Positions 50,558 to 59,297 of a stretch of 64,000 nucleotides of DNA are shown piece after piece. Position 1 is the first letter of the stretch; every line of letters begins with the position of its first letter. This stretch comes from Eubacteriales bacterium mix99 (GTDB lineage: Bacteria; Bacillota; Clostridia; Caldicoprobacterales; DTU083), in contig CP121690.1 in assembly GCA_038396605.1 (NCBI GenBank), positions 2,508,356-2,572,355 of the forward strand, written 5' to 3'. Made by a program: the position numbers and the translations under genes. Below the pieces are notes generated by a model, which saw only the letters and a program-made list of their open reading frames with translations, had not been told where the DNA came from and ran no database searches.

Positions 50558-52309
50558 ATGTCACTGGATGGGGTCCTGCTCAACGGCCTGGCAGGCGAAT
50601 TACAGACAGTCCTGGAAAATGGGCGTATTGACCGGATATATCAGCCGGAAACGGATGAAATACATATTCTGATTCGAAATAATGGTCAGAATTACAGATT
50701 ATTGCTGTCTGCCAGCTCCGGTCATCCCAGGATTCACCTGACCCGTCAGGACAAAACAAACCCACTTTCTCCCCCCATGTTCTGTATGGTGCTCCGAAAG
50801 CATCTGATTGGCGGAAGGCTTCTGTCGATTTCGCAACCTGGATTTGACAGAATTCTGATCCTCCATTTTGAAAGCCTGGATGAAATGGGAGATTGGACAA
50901 GGAAGAAGTTGATCATAGAGATCATGGGAAGACACAGCAATATTATTTTCACAAATCAGGATGGGAAAATCCTGGACAGTGTCAAGCATGTCAGCAAAAA
51001 TATCAGCCGTGTAAGGGAAGTACTGCCCGGAAAGTATTATACAGATCCGCCTTCCCATGGAAAATCAGATCCCCGCAAGGCAGGAAGGGAGCAGGTTCTG
51101 TCTTTGCTGACCTCGCAGAATCACAATGTCCGGCCGGAACGGATTTTGGCCGATTACTTTACCGGGATCTCCCGAACCACGGCAGAGGAGATTTGCCGCA
51201 TGGCGGCCCGTGAATCCGGCGGGCAGCAGGCAGACTGCGCGGAAAGGATTGCTTCTGCCTTTACAGACTTTTTTTCAAAGGTCCGGGAGGGATTGTTTCA
51301 GCCAATCCTTGTACTTGGAGAGCAGAACAAGCCGAAGGATATCCTGCCGTTTCCCTACGGGATTTTTCCCTCCGGACAGATGAAATCCTATCCATCCTTT
51401 TCTGATGCGCTGGATGACTACTTTATCACCCGGGACCGCATGGAACGAATCCAGCAGCGAACTTCCCATCTTCGTAAGGTGATCCGGAATAATATGGATC
51501 GCTGCACGAAAAAACTGGCTATGGAGTCGGCGGAAATAGAAAAGGCACAGGACAGCGAAGTTTATCGATTGTATGGTGAGCTGATCACCTCCAACCTTTA
51601 CAGGATATCCCCTGGTGAAAGGGAAGTAACACTGGAGAACTACCATGACCCGGATGGAAAACGTGTCCGGATTCCCATGGATCCTGCCAGGTCGCCTTCC
51701 CAAAATGCCCAGGCCTACTTTAAAAAGTATAACAAGTACAGGACGGTCGTTGCAAAGCAAACGAAGTTCCGAAGGGAAACCCGGGAGGAAATCACCTATC
51801 TGGAAAGCCTGGCGGAGCATTTGTCCATGTGCTCCGATGAGGCGGATATATCAGCTATCCGGGAGGAACTGATACGGGAAGGGTATCTTCGGAGGAACTC
51901 CGGGAAGAAGAAACCGCAGCGGCATGAGGTTTCCCTTCCCCATCATTATCTGTCCTCGGATGGCTACGAAATATTTGTAGGCAAAAACAATATGCAGAAT
52001 GATCATCTTACCCTGAAAACAGCCGCCGGAAAGGATCTCTGGCTGCATACCAAGGTCATACCCGGATCCCATGTCATTGTCAAGACAGCAGGGCGTTCGG
52101 TTCCGGATACCACTCTGCAGGAAGCTGCCAACCTGGCAGCCTATTACAGCAAAGGCAGGACTTCTGCCAATGTACCCGTGGATTACTGTCCCAGAAAGCA
52201 TGTAAAAAAGCCGGGTGGAGCAAAGCCGGGGATGGTGATCTATGAGCAGTATCAAACCATGTATGTCACTCCGTCAGAAGAAAAAGTACAGAGGATGAAG
52301 AAGCTTTGA
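50558..52309 (+). CDS. rqcH: Rqc2/RqcH ribosome quality-control protein (NFACT, fibronectin-binding family)
   Basis: A 583-residue NFACT protein that binds stalled 50S subunits and adds C-terminal alanine tails. NFACT-N begins MSLDGVLLNGLAGELQ, with RIHLTRQDKTNPLSPPMFCMVLRKHLIGGRL near 60-90. The helix-hairpin-helix region has LADYFTGISRTTAEEICR near 200. Two coiled-coil helices span about 270-435. NFACT-R at 465-575 contains YEIFVGKNNMQNDHLTLKTAAGKDLWLHTKVIPGSHV, given in parts. ATG at 50558 with GGGAGG at 50545-50550. It is isolated on the + strand, between gerM and the pyrimidine attenuator region. Confidence 0.92.
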   Translation: MSLDGVLLNGLAGELQTVLENGRIDRIYQPETDEIHILIRNNGQNYRLLLSASSGHPRIHLTRQDKTNPLSPPMFCMVLRKHLIGGRLLSISQPGFDRILILHFESLDEMGDWTRKKLIIEIMGRHSNIIFTNQDGKILDSVKHVSKNISRVREVLPGKYYTDPPSHGKSDPRKAGREQVLSLLTSQNHNVRPERILADYFTGISRTTAEEICRMAARESGGQQADCAERIASAFTDFFSKVREGLFQPILVLGEQNKPKDILPFPYGIFPSGQMKSYPSFSDALDDYFITRDRMERIQQRTSHLRKVIRNNMDRCTKKLAMESAEIEKAQDSEVYRLYGELITSNLYRISPGEREVTLENYHDPDGKRVRIPMDPARSPSQNAQAYFKKYNKYRTVVAKQTKFRRETREEITYLESLAEHLSMCSDEADISAIREELIREGYLRRNSGKKKPQRHEVSLPHHYLSSDGYEIFVGKNNMQNDHLTLKTAAGKDLWLHTKVIPGSHVIVKTAGRSVPDTTLQEAANLAAYYSKGRTSANVPVDYCPRKHVKKPGGAKPGMVIYEQYQTMYVTPSEEKVQRMKKL

Positions 52310-52435
52310 GAAGCCATCATATTTTGCGGCTGCCGGGCTGAACAAGTGGGGAATGGTTCTTGCACACCTTCCAACATTTGCACCAGTTCGTCTCATTTCC
52401 AATGGAATCAGGGAAGGTGGTCCGGCCAGCCACAC
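52310..52435. other. Short region beyond the orphan attenuator, no intact gene
   Basis: No gene of its own is evident. On the - strand, immediately after the terminator, an open stretch reads VWLAGPPSLIPLEM, which by eye resembles the GPPTLIP segment of some aspartate carbamoyltransferases, the enzyme encoded by pyrB; the similarity stops after about 15 codons and no start codon or ribosome site is present. It may be a relic or coincidence. Confidence 0.3.
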
Positions 52436-52566
52436 AAAAATGCCCTGACAGTCTATATGTCAAGGCATGGGGAAAATATATGGGCTCGTATGAATAGCAG
52501 AACGCTGCTCATACCATATATATACTCCTACCCTTGACAGCCTCACTGGACTGCACTTAAAGGGGA
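52436..52566 (-). promoter_or_regulatory. PyrR attenuator 3, orphan (no downstream pyrimidine gene)
   Basis: On the - strand just after uraA: a PyrR-binding-loop sequence (CTTTAAGTGCAGTCCAGTGAGGCTG split with TCAAGGG; arms near 52531-52566), an intervening region able to form an antiterminator with GAGCAGCGTTCTGCT, and a terminator GCCTTGACA/TGTCAGGGC plus T run at 52436-52466. In B. subtilis the equivalent element precedes pyrB. Here only 126 non-coding bases and then the 3' end of rqcH on the opposite strand follow. Confidence 0.8.
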
Positions 52567-52590
52567 TGGATTTATCTGTTGTAATGAATT

Positions 52591-53982
52591 TTATACACTT
52601 CGCTCTTTTTTGTTTCCGATATTCAGAATTAAGTTCATCAGGATACCGAATATGGAAGCGCCGGCGACACAGGGAATCTCCATTCCAAAGATTGGTATGT
52701 TGCCGCCAAAGGCATATTGGCCGCCAATACCGATTATCATAATGACAGCGATCACGGCAATATTCCGGGAGCAGAACAGATCGATCTTTTTCTCCACCAT
52801 AATGGCCACTCCCTGTGCTGCAATGGTACCGAACAGGTAGATTTCCAGACCGCCAATCACTGCGGTGGGAATGGAATAAATCGCATTGATCAATGGGGTA
52901 AAGCAGGAAATAATCATGGCCAGAACCGATGCAGCAATCAGAACCGGGACGGAAAACACCTTGCTGATGGCCATGGTGCTGATATTCTCGCCATAGTTTG
53001 TTCCGGCCGGTCCTCCTATGAAGCCGGAAACAATATCACCGATTCCATCCCCGATCAGGTTCCGCCCCAGCATATCTGCCAGATTGTATTTCTTATTGCT
53101 ATGCTTTTCCCTGGCCAGGTTGTTTACATAAATATCAAGCTGATAAATATGAGCCGTGGATTCCGGTATGGTGGCAATTGCAATGGGCATAATGGCTGCG
53201 ACCGCCATCCAGTTTGGTTTTGGAAAGGTGAAAATGGGAAGGGAAAAGATTCCTTTTCCGATTTCTTCAGCCGGCAGGGTTTTAAATAAATTGATACCAG
53301 TGGTCCACTGTATAATGCCTGCAGTCAGACATCCCAGTGCCGGACCCAGAATCAGGGGAAGCTGACCCCATATTCCTTTCAGATAAACGGAAAACAAAAT
53401 GGTTGAAATCAATGTCACAAGGGAAACGATCCATGCCATGTTGGTGGCCGTGGCGATTTGAGACTTTGCCACCCGGATCGTACCCAGGGCATCCACGGAA
53501 ATGGAAGCGGCGTCTGACATAGCATTCCCTGCCAGGGTTAAACCAATAATCATTGCAATGGGACCGGTTACTGTGGCAGGAAGGACCTTTTCGATGGAAT
53601 CCCTGCCGAAGCGATTGACAATCAGACCTGCCGCTATGGAAATAAAGCCTGACAGGACAATGCCAAACTGGGCCATTGCAATCTTCTCATCCAGTACATA
53701 ACCGGAGAGAGCTTTGGAGCTCATCAGACCGCTGATGGCAGCAACATAGGAAAAGCTGGATCCGTAATAAAGAGGAATCTTTTTTCCGGTCATCAGCAGG
53801 AAGCATATGGTTGCCAGCCCGCTGGCAAAAATAGTGGTGGAAATATGAAAGCCGGTAATGATTGCTACGGCTACGGTTGCCGGGAACATGACGATAACTT
53901 GCTGCAGTGCGTAGAGAAGCAGTTTCCAGAATGGGGGCCGCTCGTCCGGTAAATAACTGATGGTTTTTGAATGGTTACGCAT
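52591..53982 (-). CDS. uraA: Uracil permease / NCS2 nucleobase transporter
   Basis: A 463-residue NCS2-family nucleobase:proton symporter with about 14 helices. The start WKLLLYALQQVIVMFPATVAVA is the conserved first helix. Later motifs include YYGSSFSYVAAISG near 80, VLPATVTGPIAMIIGLTLAG near 145, IPESTAHIYQLDIY near 275 with the substrate-binding Glu, and GFIGGPAGTNYGENIS near 320. ATG with AGGAGG six bases upstream. It lies between two PyrR attenuators, so it is pyrimidine-regulated; this placement equals pyrP of B. subtilis and supports uracil as substrate. Confidence 0.93.
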   Translation of the reverse strand: MRNHSKTISYLPDERPPFWKLLLYALQQVIVMFPATVAVAIITGFHISTTIFASGLATICFLLMTGKKIPLYYGSSFSYVAAISGLMSSKALSGYVLDEKIAMAQFGIVLSGFISIAAGLIVNRFGRDSIEKVLPATVTGPIAMIIGLTLAGNAMSDAASISVDALGTIRVAKSQIATATNMAWIVSLVTLISTILFSVYLKGIWGQLPLILGPALGCLTAGIIQWTTGINLFKTLPAEEIGKGIFSLPIFTFPKPNWMAVAAIMPIAIATIPESTAHIYQLDIYVNNLAREKHSNKKYNLADMLGRNLIGDGIGDIVSGFIGGPAGTNYGENISTMAISKVFSVPVLIAASVLAMIISCFTPLINAIYSIPTAVIGGLEIYLFGTIAAQGVAIMVEKKIDLFCSRNIAVIAVIMIIGIGGQYAFGGNIPIFGMEIPCVAGASIFGILMNLILNIGNKKERSV

Positions 53983-54043
53983 AAAAAGCCTCCTGATAAT
54001 ATAATCTCTCCTGCCTGGTCATTTCATCCTGTGAAATGGTCAT

Positions 54044-54133
54044 AAAAAATGCCTTGACGTCCTCTGTCAAGGCACAATGGTTCACTTGAACCGTTTTGCC
54101 CTTGTCAGTCTCGCAGGACTGTCTTTAAAGGGG
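54044..54133 (-). promoter_or_regulatory. PyrR attenuator 2, between pyrR and uraA
   Basis: On the - strand: CTTTAAAGACAGTCCTG plus CGAGACTGACAAGGG (about 54099-54133) is a PyrR binding loop; then a terminator GTGCCTTGAC/GTCAAGGCA with six T residues (54044-54073). The stem-loop pair is that of UMP-controlled attenuation by PyrR. Confidence 0.88.
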
Positions 54134-54177
54134 TTCTCTTTTCTTATTTTATGGAATATTTTACGGAATAATGGAAT

Positions 54178-54850
<673 letters not shown>

Positions 54851-54870
54851 ATCATTTTTTTACTTTGCCA

Positions 54871-54899
54871 AGTATACCATATTGTTTGAAACCTGTCCA
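54871..54899 (-). promoter_or_regulatory. pyrR promoter
   Basis: On the - strand TGGACA (54894-54899), 17 bases, then TATACT (54871-54876) with a TG one base ahead of the -10. Confidence 0.75.
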
Positions 54900-54906
54900 G
54901 TACCCG

Positions 54907-55830
54907 CTAAAATTTTTTTGATTGTTGTCGCAATATTTTCAGCAACTTCTCAAAATAATCCGGAAGAGGTGCTGAAAATTCCATATACTTTCCCGTTCGG
55001 GGATGAATCAAAGACAATCGGGCTGCATGAAGAGCCTGACCGTCCAGGGAAAACTTCTGATGATGCCTTCCATATAGCGGATCTCCCATAATCGGATGAC
55101 CGATATGGCTGAGATGAACCCGTATCTGATGAGTCCGGCCGGTTTCCAGCTTACATTCCAGATAGGTGCAGAAACCAAATCGTTCCAGGACCCGAAAGTG
55201 GGTCACTGCATTCCGTCCTGATGCAACAACCGCCATTTTCTTTCGATTGGCCGGATTCCGACCCATGGGGGCACAGATGGTACCGGAATCCTGCTTGATA
55301 TTATCCTCGGCAAGAGCCAGATATTGTCTGGAAACTTCTTTTTTCTGCAGTTGCTCTGCCAGCTTGCTGTGAGCAAAGTTGTTTTTTGCTATCACAAGAA
55401 GTCCGGAGGTATCCTTATCAATCCGATGAACAATCCCGGGCCGGAATTTCCCGTTGAGATCGGATAATTCGTCATAGTGATATAACAGGGCATTGACCAG
55501 AGTGCCTGACTCATGGCCTGGAGCAGGATGAACCACCATGCCCTGAGGCTTGTTGATGACAGCAATGTCCCCGTCTTCATAAACAATGTTCAGATCTATA
55601 TTTTCCGGTACAACTCTTATTTCCTTCGGAGGGGACAGAACAACGACAATCCGTTCACCTGCCCGGATCCGATGGTTTGCCTTTGCAGGCCCTGCATCCA
55701 CGGTAACCAAGCCGTTTCGGATGAACTTCTGAAAATGGTTTCTGGAATACTGCGGCAATTTCTCTGCAAGATATTGATCCAGTCTCCGTCCATTATCTTC
55801 CGGGGCGGGCATCAAATGAATCCTTTCCAC
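54907..55830 (-). CDS. rluD: 23S rRNA pseudouridine synthase, RluD family
   Basis: A 307-residue RluA-family pseudouridine synthase with an N-terminal S4 domain (RRLDQYLAEKLPQYSRNHFQKFI near 14-36) and the catalytic motif RIDKDTSGLLVIAKN near 140 (catalytic Asp), then ETGRTHQIRVHLSHIGHPIMGD near 220-241. Start GTG at 55830 chosen from AAGGCGGTG just upstream; ATG at 55860 would overlap less plausibly with lspA. Synteny lspA-rluD-pyrR equals lspA-ylyB-pyrR of B. subtilis. The exact uridines modified are not certain. Confidence 0.9.
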   Translation of the reverse strand: MERIHLMPAPEDNGRRLDQYLAEKLPQYSRNHFQKFIRNGLVTVDAGPAKANHRIRAGERIVVVLSPPKEIRVVPENIDLNIVYEDGDIAVINKPQGMVVHPAPGHESGTLVNALLYHYDELSDLNGKFRPGIVHRIDKDTSGLLVIAKNNFAHSKLAEQLQKKEVSRQYLALAEDNIKQDSGTICAPMGRNPANRKKMAVVASGRNAVTHFRVLERFGFCTYLECKLETGRTHQIRVHLSHIGHPIMGDPLYGRHHQKFSLDGQALHAARLSLIHPRTGKYMEFSAPLPDYFEKLLKILRQQSKKF

Positions 55831-55843
55831 TCCATCACCGCCT

Positions 55844-56293
55844 TCACGATTTGGATACATCCATAAAAAGTATCTGAATGGCAAGCAGAACCGTACCGCA
55901 CACCACTGCGGTATCTGCTATGTTGAACACCGGAAAATCAATAAAAACAAGCTGAAACATATCCACCACATAGCCAAAAAGGATACGGTCCAACAAATTT
56001 CCGATGGCGCCGCCCAGAATAACAGCAAGGCAGATTTTGCTCAGCAGGCTGTCCTCCCGATGAGTGATCAGATAAATTACAATGGCTGCGATAATCACCA
56101 ATGGCAAAACGATCAGGAACCACCTCTTGTTTTGCAGGATTCCAAAGGCTGCCCCCCGGTTTTCCACATAAGTCAGGCTGAAAACCCCTTTCCATATGGG
56201 AACGGATTGAAGTGGTTTCAGATAATGAACTGCCAGATATTTTGTGATTCGATCTGCTGCTGTAAGAAAAAGAACAATAAATATTTCCAGCAT
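55844..56293 (-). CDS. lspA: Lipoprotein signal peptidase
   Basis: A 149-residue four-helix aspartic peptidase that cleaves prolipoproteins after lipidation. DRITKYLAVHYL near 14, VENRGAAFG near 43, GGAIGNLLDRILFGYVVDM near 94 and FPVFNIADTAVVCG near 119 hold the two catalytic Asp residues. ATG at 56293 with AGGAGG. Substrates here include the GerM and GerKC lipoproteins. Confidence 0.96.
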   Translation of the reverse strand: MLEIFIVLFLTAADRITKYLAVHYLKPLQSVPIWKGVFSLTYVENRGAAFGILQNKRWFLIVLPLVIIAAIVIYLITHREDSLLSKICLAVILGGAIGNLLDRILFGYVVDMFQLVFIDFPVFNIADTAVVCGTVLLAIQILFMDVSKS

Positions 56294-56360
56294 GAAGAGC
56301 CTCCTTTATATTCGGTACCCGCTTATTATACCATAAGGAGGCTTCCGCAGGCATTCCCCA

Positions 56361-57098
56361 TCAATTGCTTTCCTTCTTTTTCTTCCGCCCTTTTTCCGCG
56401 GAATAATCTGCTTCCTTTATCGGCTTTTCGGATAGATCCGTATCATTATCCTGGGTACCCGGTAATTGCTGCCGATAAACCGCATTGCTGATGCGGTCCA
56501 CGTCTTCCACATATCCCTGATCTTCCTGGTTTTCGGACCAGGTGTGCCGATAATCCACAGGGCCGTTGGAGGCAACATCCTGTGGACCACTTGAGCTGCC
56601 ATAAGCCTGTGTGTCCTTCAAAGCGTCCTCTCCGTCATAGGAAGCGCTTTTATTTCCAGAAGAAAAATGCGGGATTGCAGGTTCCTGGAAATTCTGTTCC
56701 ACCTTTCGGTTCCATTTTTCTTTCCTGGTTTCTGCTCTTCGTTGCTCTTCGCATTCCATGCACAATCTGGTTTCCGGCATGGCATCCAGTCTCTCAAAGC
56801 TGATTTCCCTGCCGCAGGATTCGCAGAACCCATATTTCCCTTTCTCCATTCGTTTTATGGCGGCATTTACTTCACTGATCTGCCGTATGGAATGTCTGCC
56901 CAGAGCGATCTGCTTTTCCTGTTCATAAGTTTCACTGCCAATGTCTGCCGGATGGTTATCATAGTAAGACAGTTCCCCTGATGATTCTCTCAGGGAATCA
57001 TCCAGTCCGAGTTCCTTGTGCAGGGAGAAAGCTTCCTTCTGCTGCTCCATCTTTTTCTGAAGCTTGTCTTTCAAATAATTCTGCTCATTGTTTTTCAT
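56361..57098 (-). CDS. TraR/DksA-type C4 zinc-finger protein (YteA/YlyA-like)
   Basis: A 245-residue protein. The N-terminal helical part (NYLKDKLQKKMEQQKEAFSL) is followed by HPADIGSETYEQEKQIALG and INAAIKRMEKGKYGFCESCG-type sequence; the zinc finger uses CESC and CMEC near 95-118. The acidic, disordered C-terminal half ends in a KKKKE tail. It belongs to the YteA/YlyA sporulation-associated group; YlyA in B. subtilis binds RNA polymerase and modulates spore genes. The position beside lspA matches ylyA. Start at 57098, seven bases after GGAGG. Confidence 0.85.
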   Translation of the reverse strand: MKNNEQNYLKDKLQKKMEQQKEAFSLHKELGLDDSLRESSGELSYYDNHPADIGSETYEQEKQIALGRHSIRQISEVNAAIKRMEKGKYGFCESCGREISFERLDAMPETRLCMECEEQRRAETRKEKWNRKVEQNFQEPAIPHFSSGNKSASYDGEDALKDTQAYGSSSGPQDVASNGPVDYRHTWSENQEDQGYVEDVDRISNAVYRQQLPGTQDNDTDLSEKPIKEADYSAEKGRKKKKESN

Positions 57099-57116
57099 AT
57101 CCATTCCTCCTGAAAC

Positions 57117-57146
57117 TGCCGGATGCAAAAACTTGTGCATCCGGCA
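57117..57146. other. Strong stem-loop in the yteA-like leader
   Basis: TGCCGGATGCA (57117-57127) and its complement (57136-57146) form an 11-bp perfect stem just before the AGGAGG of the zinc-finger gene. No T tract follows on the - strand, so it is not a standard terminator. It might regulate translation or protect the mRNA end. Confidence 0.6.
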
Positions 57147-57151
57147 TAAAT

Positions 57152-57186
57152 ACAAAAAAATAAAAGGACATATTTCAGTATGTCCT
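57152..57186 (-). terminator. Terminator after divIVA
   Basis: AGGACATA (57165-57172) pairs with TATGTCCT (57179-57186); on the - strand a T-rich tract (TTTATTTTTTTG) follows. Confidence 0.75.
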
Positions 57187-57199
57187 CCCTGGAAAATTG

Positions 57200-57682
57200 C
57201 TATTCTTTTGTTTCAGGTGATATTGAATCGTCTGCTGCGGCAACATCACTGGAGATCAGTTCGATCTGTGTCTCCAGCAAAGAACGATATTTGGACTGGA
57301 AAAGCTTCATTTGCTTTTGAGCTTCCTGATATTCCTTTCGGATCTCTATTACCTGGTCGTTGGCACTTTCCACAACGTGATGTGCCTGCTCTTCTGCATC
57401 CTTTTGTATCATCCCGGCTTTTTGCTGTGCAAGCGCCGTTACTTCATCCGCTGTCTTCTGCGCGGTTACCAGGGTATCCTTTAAGGTCTGTTCCATGGTT
57501 TTATATTGATTGACCTGATCCTCCAATGCATGAACCTTATCCTTCAGGTCAATATTCTCCTTATGAAGCTTTTCGAACTCATCCACAATGGCATCCAGAA
57601 ATTCGTCAACTTCATCTTCTTGATACCCTCTGAATTTTCTGGCAAATTCCTTGTTGTGAATATCCATCGGTGTCAGTGACAT
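57200..57682 (-). CDS. divIVA: DivIVA-family cell-division/polarity protein
   Basis: A 160-residue coiled-coil protein that marks curved membranes. The N-terminal LTPMDIHNKEFARKFRGYQEDEVDEFLD is the conserved lipid-binding and tetramer motif, followed by long heptad repeats (about 30-135) and an acidic tail. In spore formers DivIVA anchors the chromosome at the pole. ATG at 57682 with AAGGAAGG. Between yggT and divIVA the usual ylmH S4-domain gene is missing. Confidence 0.94.
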   Translation of the reverse strand: MSLTPMDIHNKEFARKFRGYQEDEVDEFLDAIVDEFEKLHKENIDLKDKVHALEDQVNQYKTMEQTLKDTLVTAQKTADEVTALAQQKAGMIQKDAEEQAHHVVESANDQVIEIRKEYQEAQKQMKLFQSKYRSLLETQIELISSDVAAADDSISPETKE

Positions 57683-57812
57683 AAGAATTCTTCCTTCCTT
57701 TCAATATGATATGAATTTTCAGATGACAAGGAACGGTCGCTTTCCTGCTGCATATCACTTTTTCGTGCGAACCATGCCGGAGTATAAAAAAGCATAGAAT
57801 TTCCCTACATTA

Positions 57813-58115
57813 CTAAAATCCTCCTACGCTTTCCGATAACAGGTTCAACAGGCGGGATAAAACCCACAATGTAATCAGGGAAAGCATAGGAGACATATCC
57901 ACAGGCATCCCCAAAACACCGGTCTTCTTCAGCAACCGCCGGAAAGGGCCGTTGATCGGCTCTGTTATTCTGGTAAGCAGCTTCACGGCCCTGGATTCCT
58001 GATCCCCTGGGTGTGTAAAAATCGTGAGGGCAGACTGGATAAGGATGAGCCATGACCAGATATCCAGAAAGAGTACGATTCTTTTCAGGAGGGAAGCTAC
58101 GAACAGACCGGCCAA
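57813..58115 (-). CDS. YggT-family membrane protein (YlmG)
   Basis: A 100-residue protein with two hydrophobic stretches flanking a conserved central segment: IVLFLDIWSWLILIQSALTIF, then LLTRITEPINGPFRRLL and SPMLSLITLWVLSRLL. YlmG/YggT members support membrane or division functions that are not well defined. Start TTG at 58115 behind AGGAGAG. It lies 12 bases after sepF. Confidence 0.88.
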   Translation of the reverse strand: MAGLFVASLLKRIVLFLDIWSWLILIQSALTIFTHPGDQESRAVKLLTRITEPINGPFRRLLKKTGVLGMPVDMSPMLSLITLWVLSRLLNLLSESVGGF

Positions 58116-58127
58116 GTTTGAACTCTC

Positions 58128-58604
58128 CTATTCCTTATCCGCGCTGGTACCAAGTGTATAAAAGCTTTTCCCCTTGAAATCTTCCGGAATGTTTCCTACA
58201 ATGTCAATATTGCTGGGGACCAGAACAAAAATACTCTTTGACACTTTTTGGATTGTACCATCCAGGGCATAGACTGCTCCGCTCATGAAATCCAGAACCC
58301 TCTGGGCCAGTTCCTGTTCCAGGGAATCCAGATTCACAATGATGGGTTTCCGATTCTTGAGATTATCAACGATATTCTGGGTGTCGTCGTAAGTCAGTGC
58401 CTGATAGACCACTACTTTAACATAAGAAGATTGATGAATATTCACTACCTTGCCTTTCTTGTTTTTTGCCTGAAATGTAGGCTCAATCAAATCTTCCCTG
58501 GATGTACCCTGGGATTCTTCTGCCGTTTCCTCTTCGGGCTCTTCCATGATATCCTCTTCCAGACCGATAAAGTTCAAAAACTTGTTCATGAATTTTCCTG
58601 CCAT
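58128..58604 (-). CDS. sepF: Cell division protein SepF
   Basis: A 158-residue FtsZ-bundling protein and membrane tether. The N-terminal amphipathic helix (NKFLNFIGLEEDI) binds membrane, the middle is acidic, and the core (VVVYQALTYDDTQNIVDNLKNRKPIIVNLDSLEQELAQRVLDFMSGAVYALDG in parts) is the SepF fold. ATG at 58604 with GGAGGA. Its first 19 bases overlap the yggS 3' end. Confidence 0.95.
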   Translation of the reverse strand: MAGKFMNKFLNFIGLEEDIMEEPEEETAEESQGTSREDLIEPTFQAKNKKGKVVNIHQSSYVKVVVYQALTYDDTQNIVDNLKNRKPIIVNLDSLEQELAQRVLDFMSGAVYALDGTIQKVSKSIFVLVPSNIDIVGNIPEDFKGKSFYTLGTSADKE

Positions 58605-59293
58605 TCCGTTGTCCTCCTTTTTCCAAATAACGCGGTACCGATACGTACCATATTGGATCCTTCCTCGACAGCTGTTTCAAAATCGTTGGACATCCCCATG
58701 GAAAGGTATTGCATATCGGTATGTGGATAATTACATTGCTTCACTTCATCAAACAACTGTTTCATGATGGTAAAATACGGTCTTACAGACTCCGGATCTT
58801 CCGCATAGGGAGCGATCATCATCAGACCCATCACTTTGATATTTTTCAGGTTGAATATGGACTCGATGAAAGGAGAAACCTCTTCCACGGGAAGACCGGA
58901 TTTACTTGTCTCGTTGGCCGGATTCACCTGGACCAAAACCGGCATGACCCTGCCGATCTTCTGTGCACGATGGTCAATTTCCCTGGCAAGCGGCAGGCTT
59001 TCCAGAGACTGGATCATGGCTGCCTTATCAATGATATACTTCACCTTGTTACGCTGCAAAGTACCAATGACATGCCATTTTGCACCGCTTATCCGATCGT
59101 ATTTTGTCATCATCTCCTGGACACGGTTTTCTCCAATGTCGTGTAATCCACAGGAAATCGCCTCCTGTATCGTCTCCGGATCCACAGTCTTTGTTGCACC
59201 GACCAGAGTTACATTTTCGTTTGCCCGGTTGGATTTCCGGAGAGCTGCACCGATTTTCTGATGGATCCGTTTGATATTTTGTTCTACATCCAT
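58586..59293 (-). CDS. YggS-family pyridoxal-phosphate homeostasis protein (YlmE)
   Basis: A 235-residue PLP-binding TIM-barrel protein without known catalysis that balances vitamin B6 pools and amino acids. TLVGATKTVDPETIQEAI near 29 contains the PLP Lys, HDIGENRVQE near 51 and GLMMIAPYAED near 155 are typical, and the terminus has YLSMGMSNDFETAVEEGSNMVRIG split around 195-220. It lies upstream of sepF as ylmE does in B. subtilis. Confidence 0.93.
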   Translation of the reverse strand: MDVEQNIKRIHQKIGAALRKSNRANENVTLVGATKTVDPETIQEAISCGLHDIGENRVQEMMTKYDRISGAKWHVIGTLQRNKVKYIIDKAAMIQSLESLPLAREIDHRAQKIGRVMPVLVQVNPANETSKSGLPVEEVSPFIESIFNLKNIKVMGLMMIAPYAEDPESVRPYFTIMKQLFDEVKQCNYPHTDMQYLSMGMSNDFETAVEEGSNMVRIGTALFGKRRTTEWQENS

Positions 59294-59297
59294 AACA

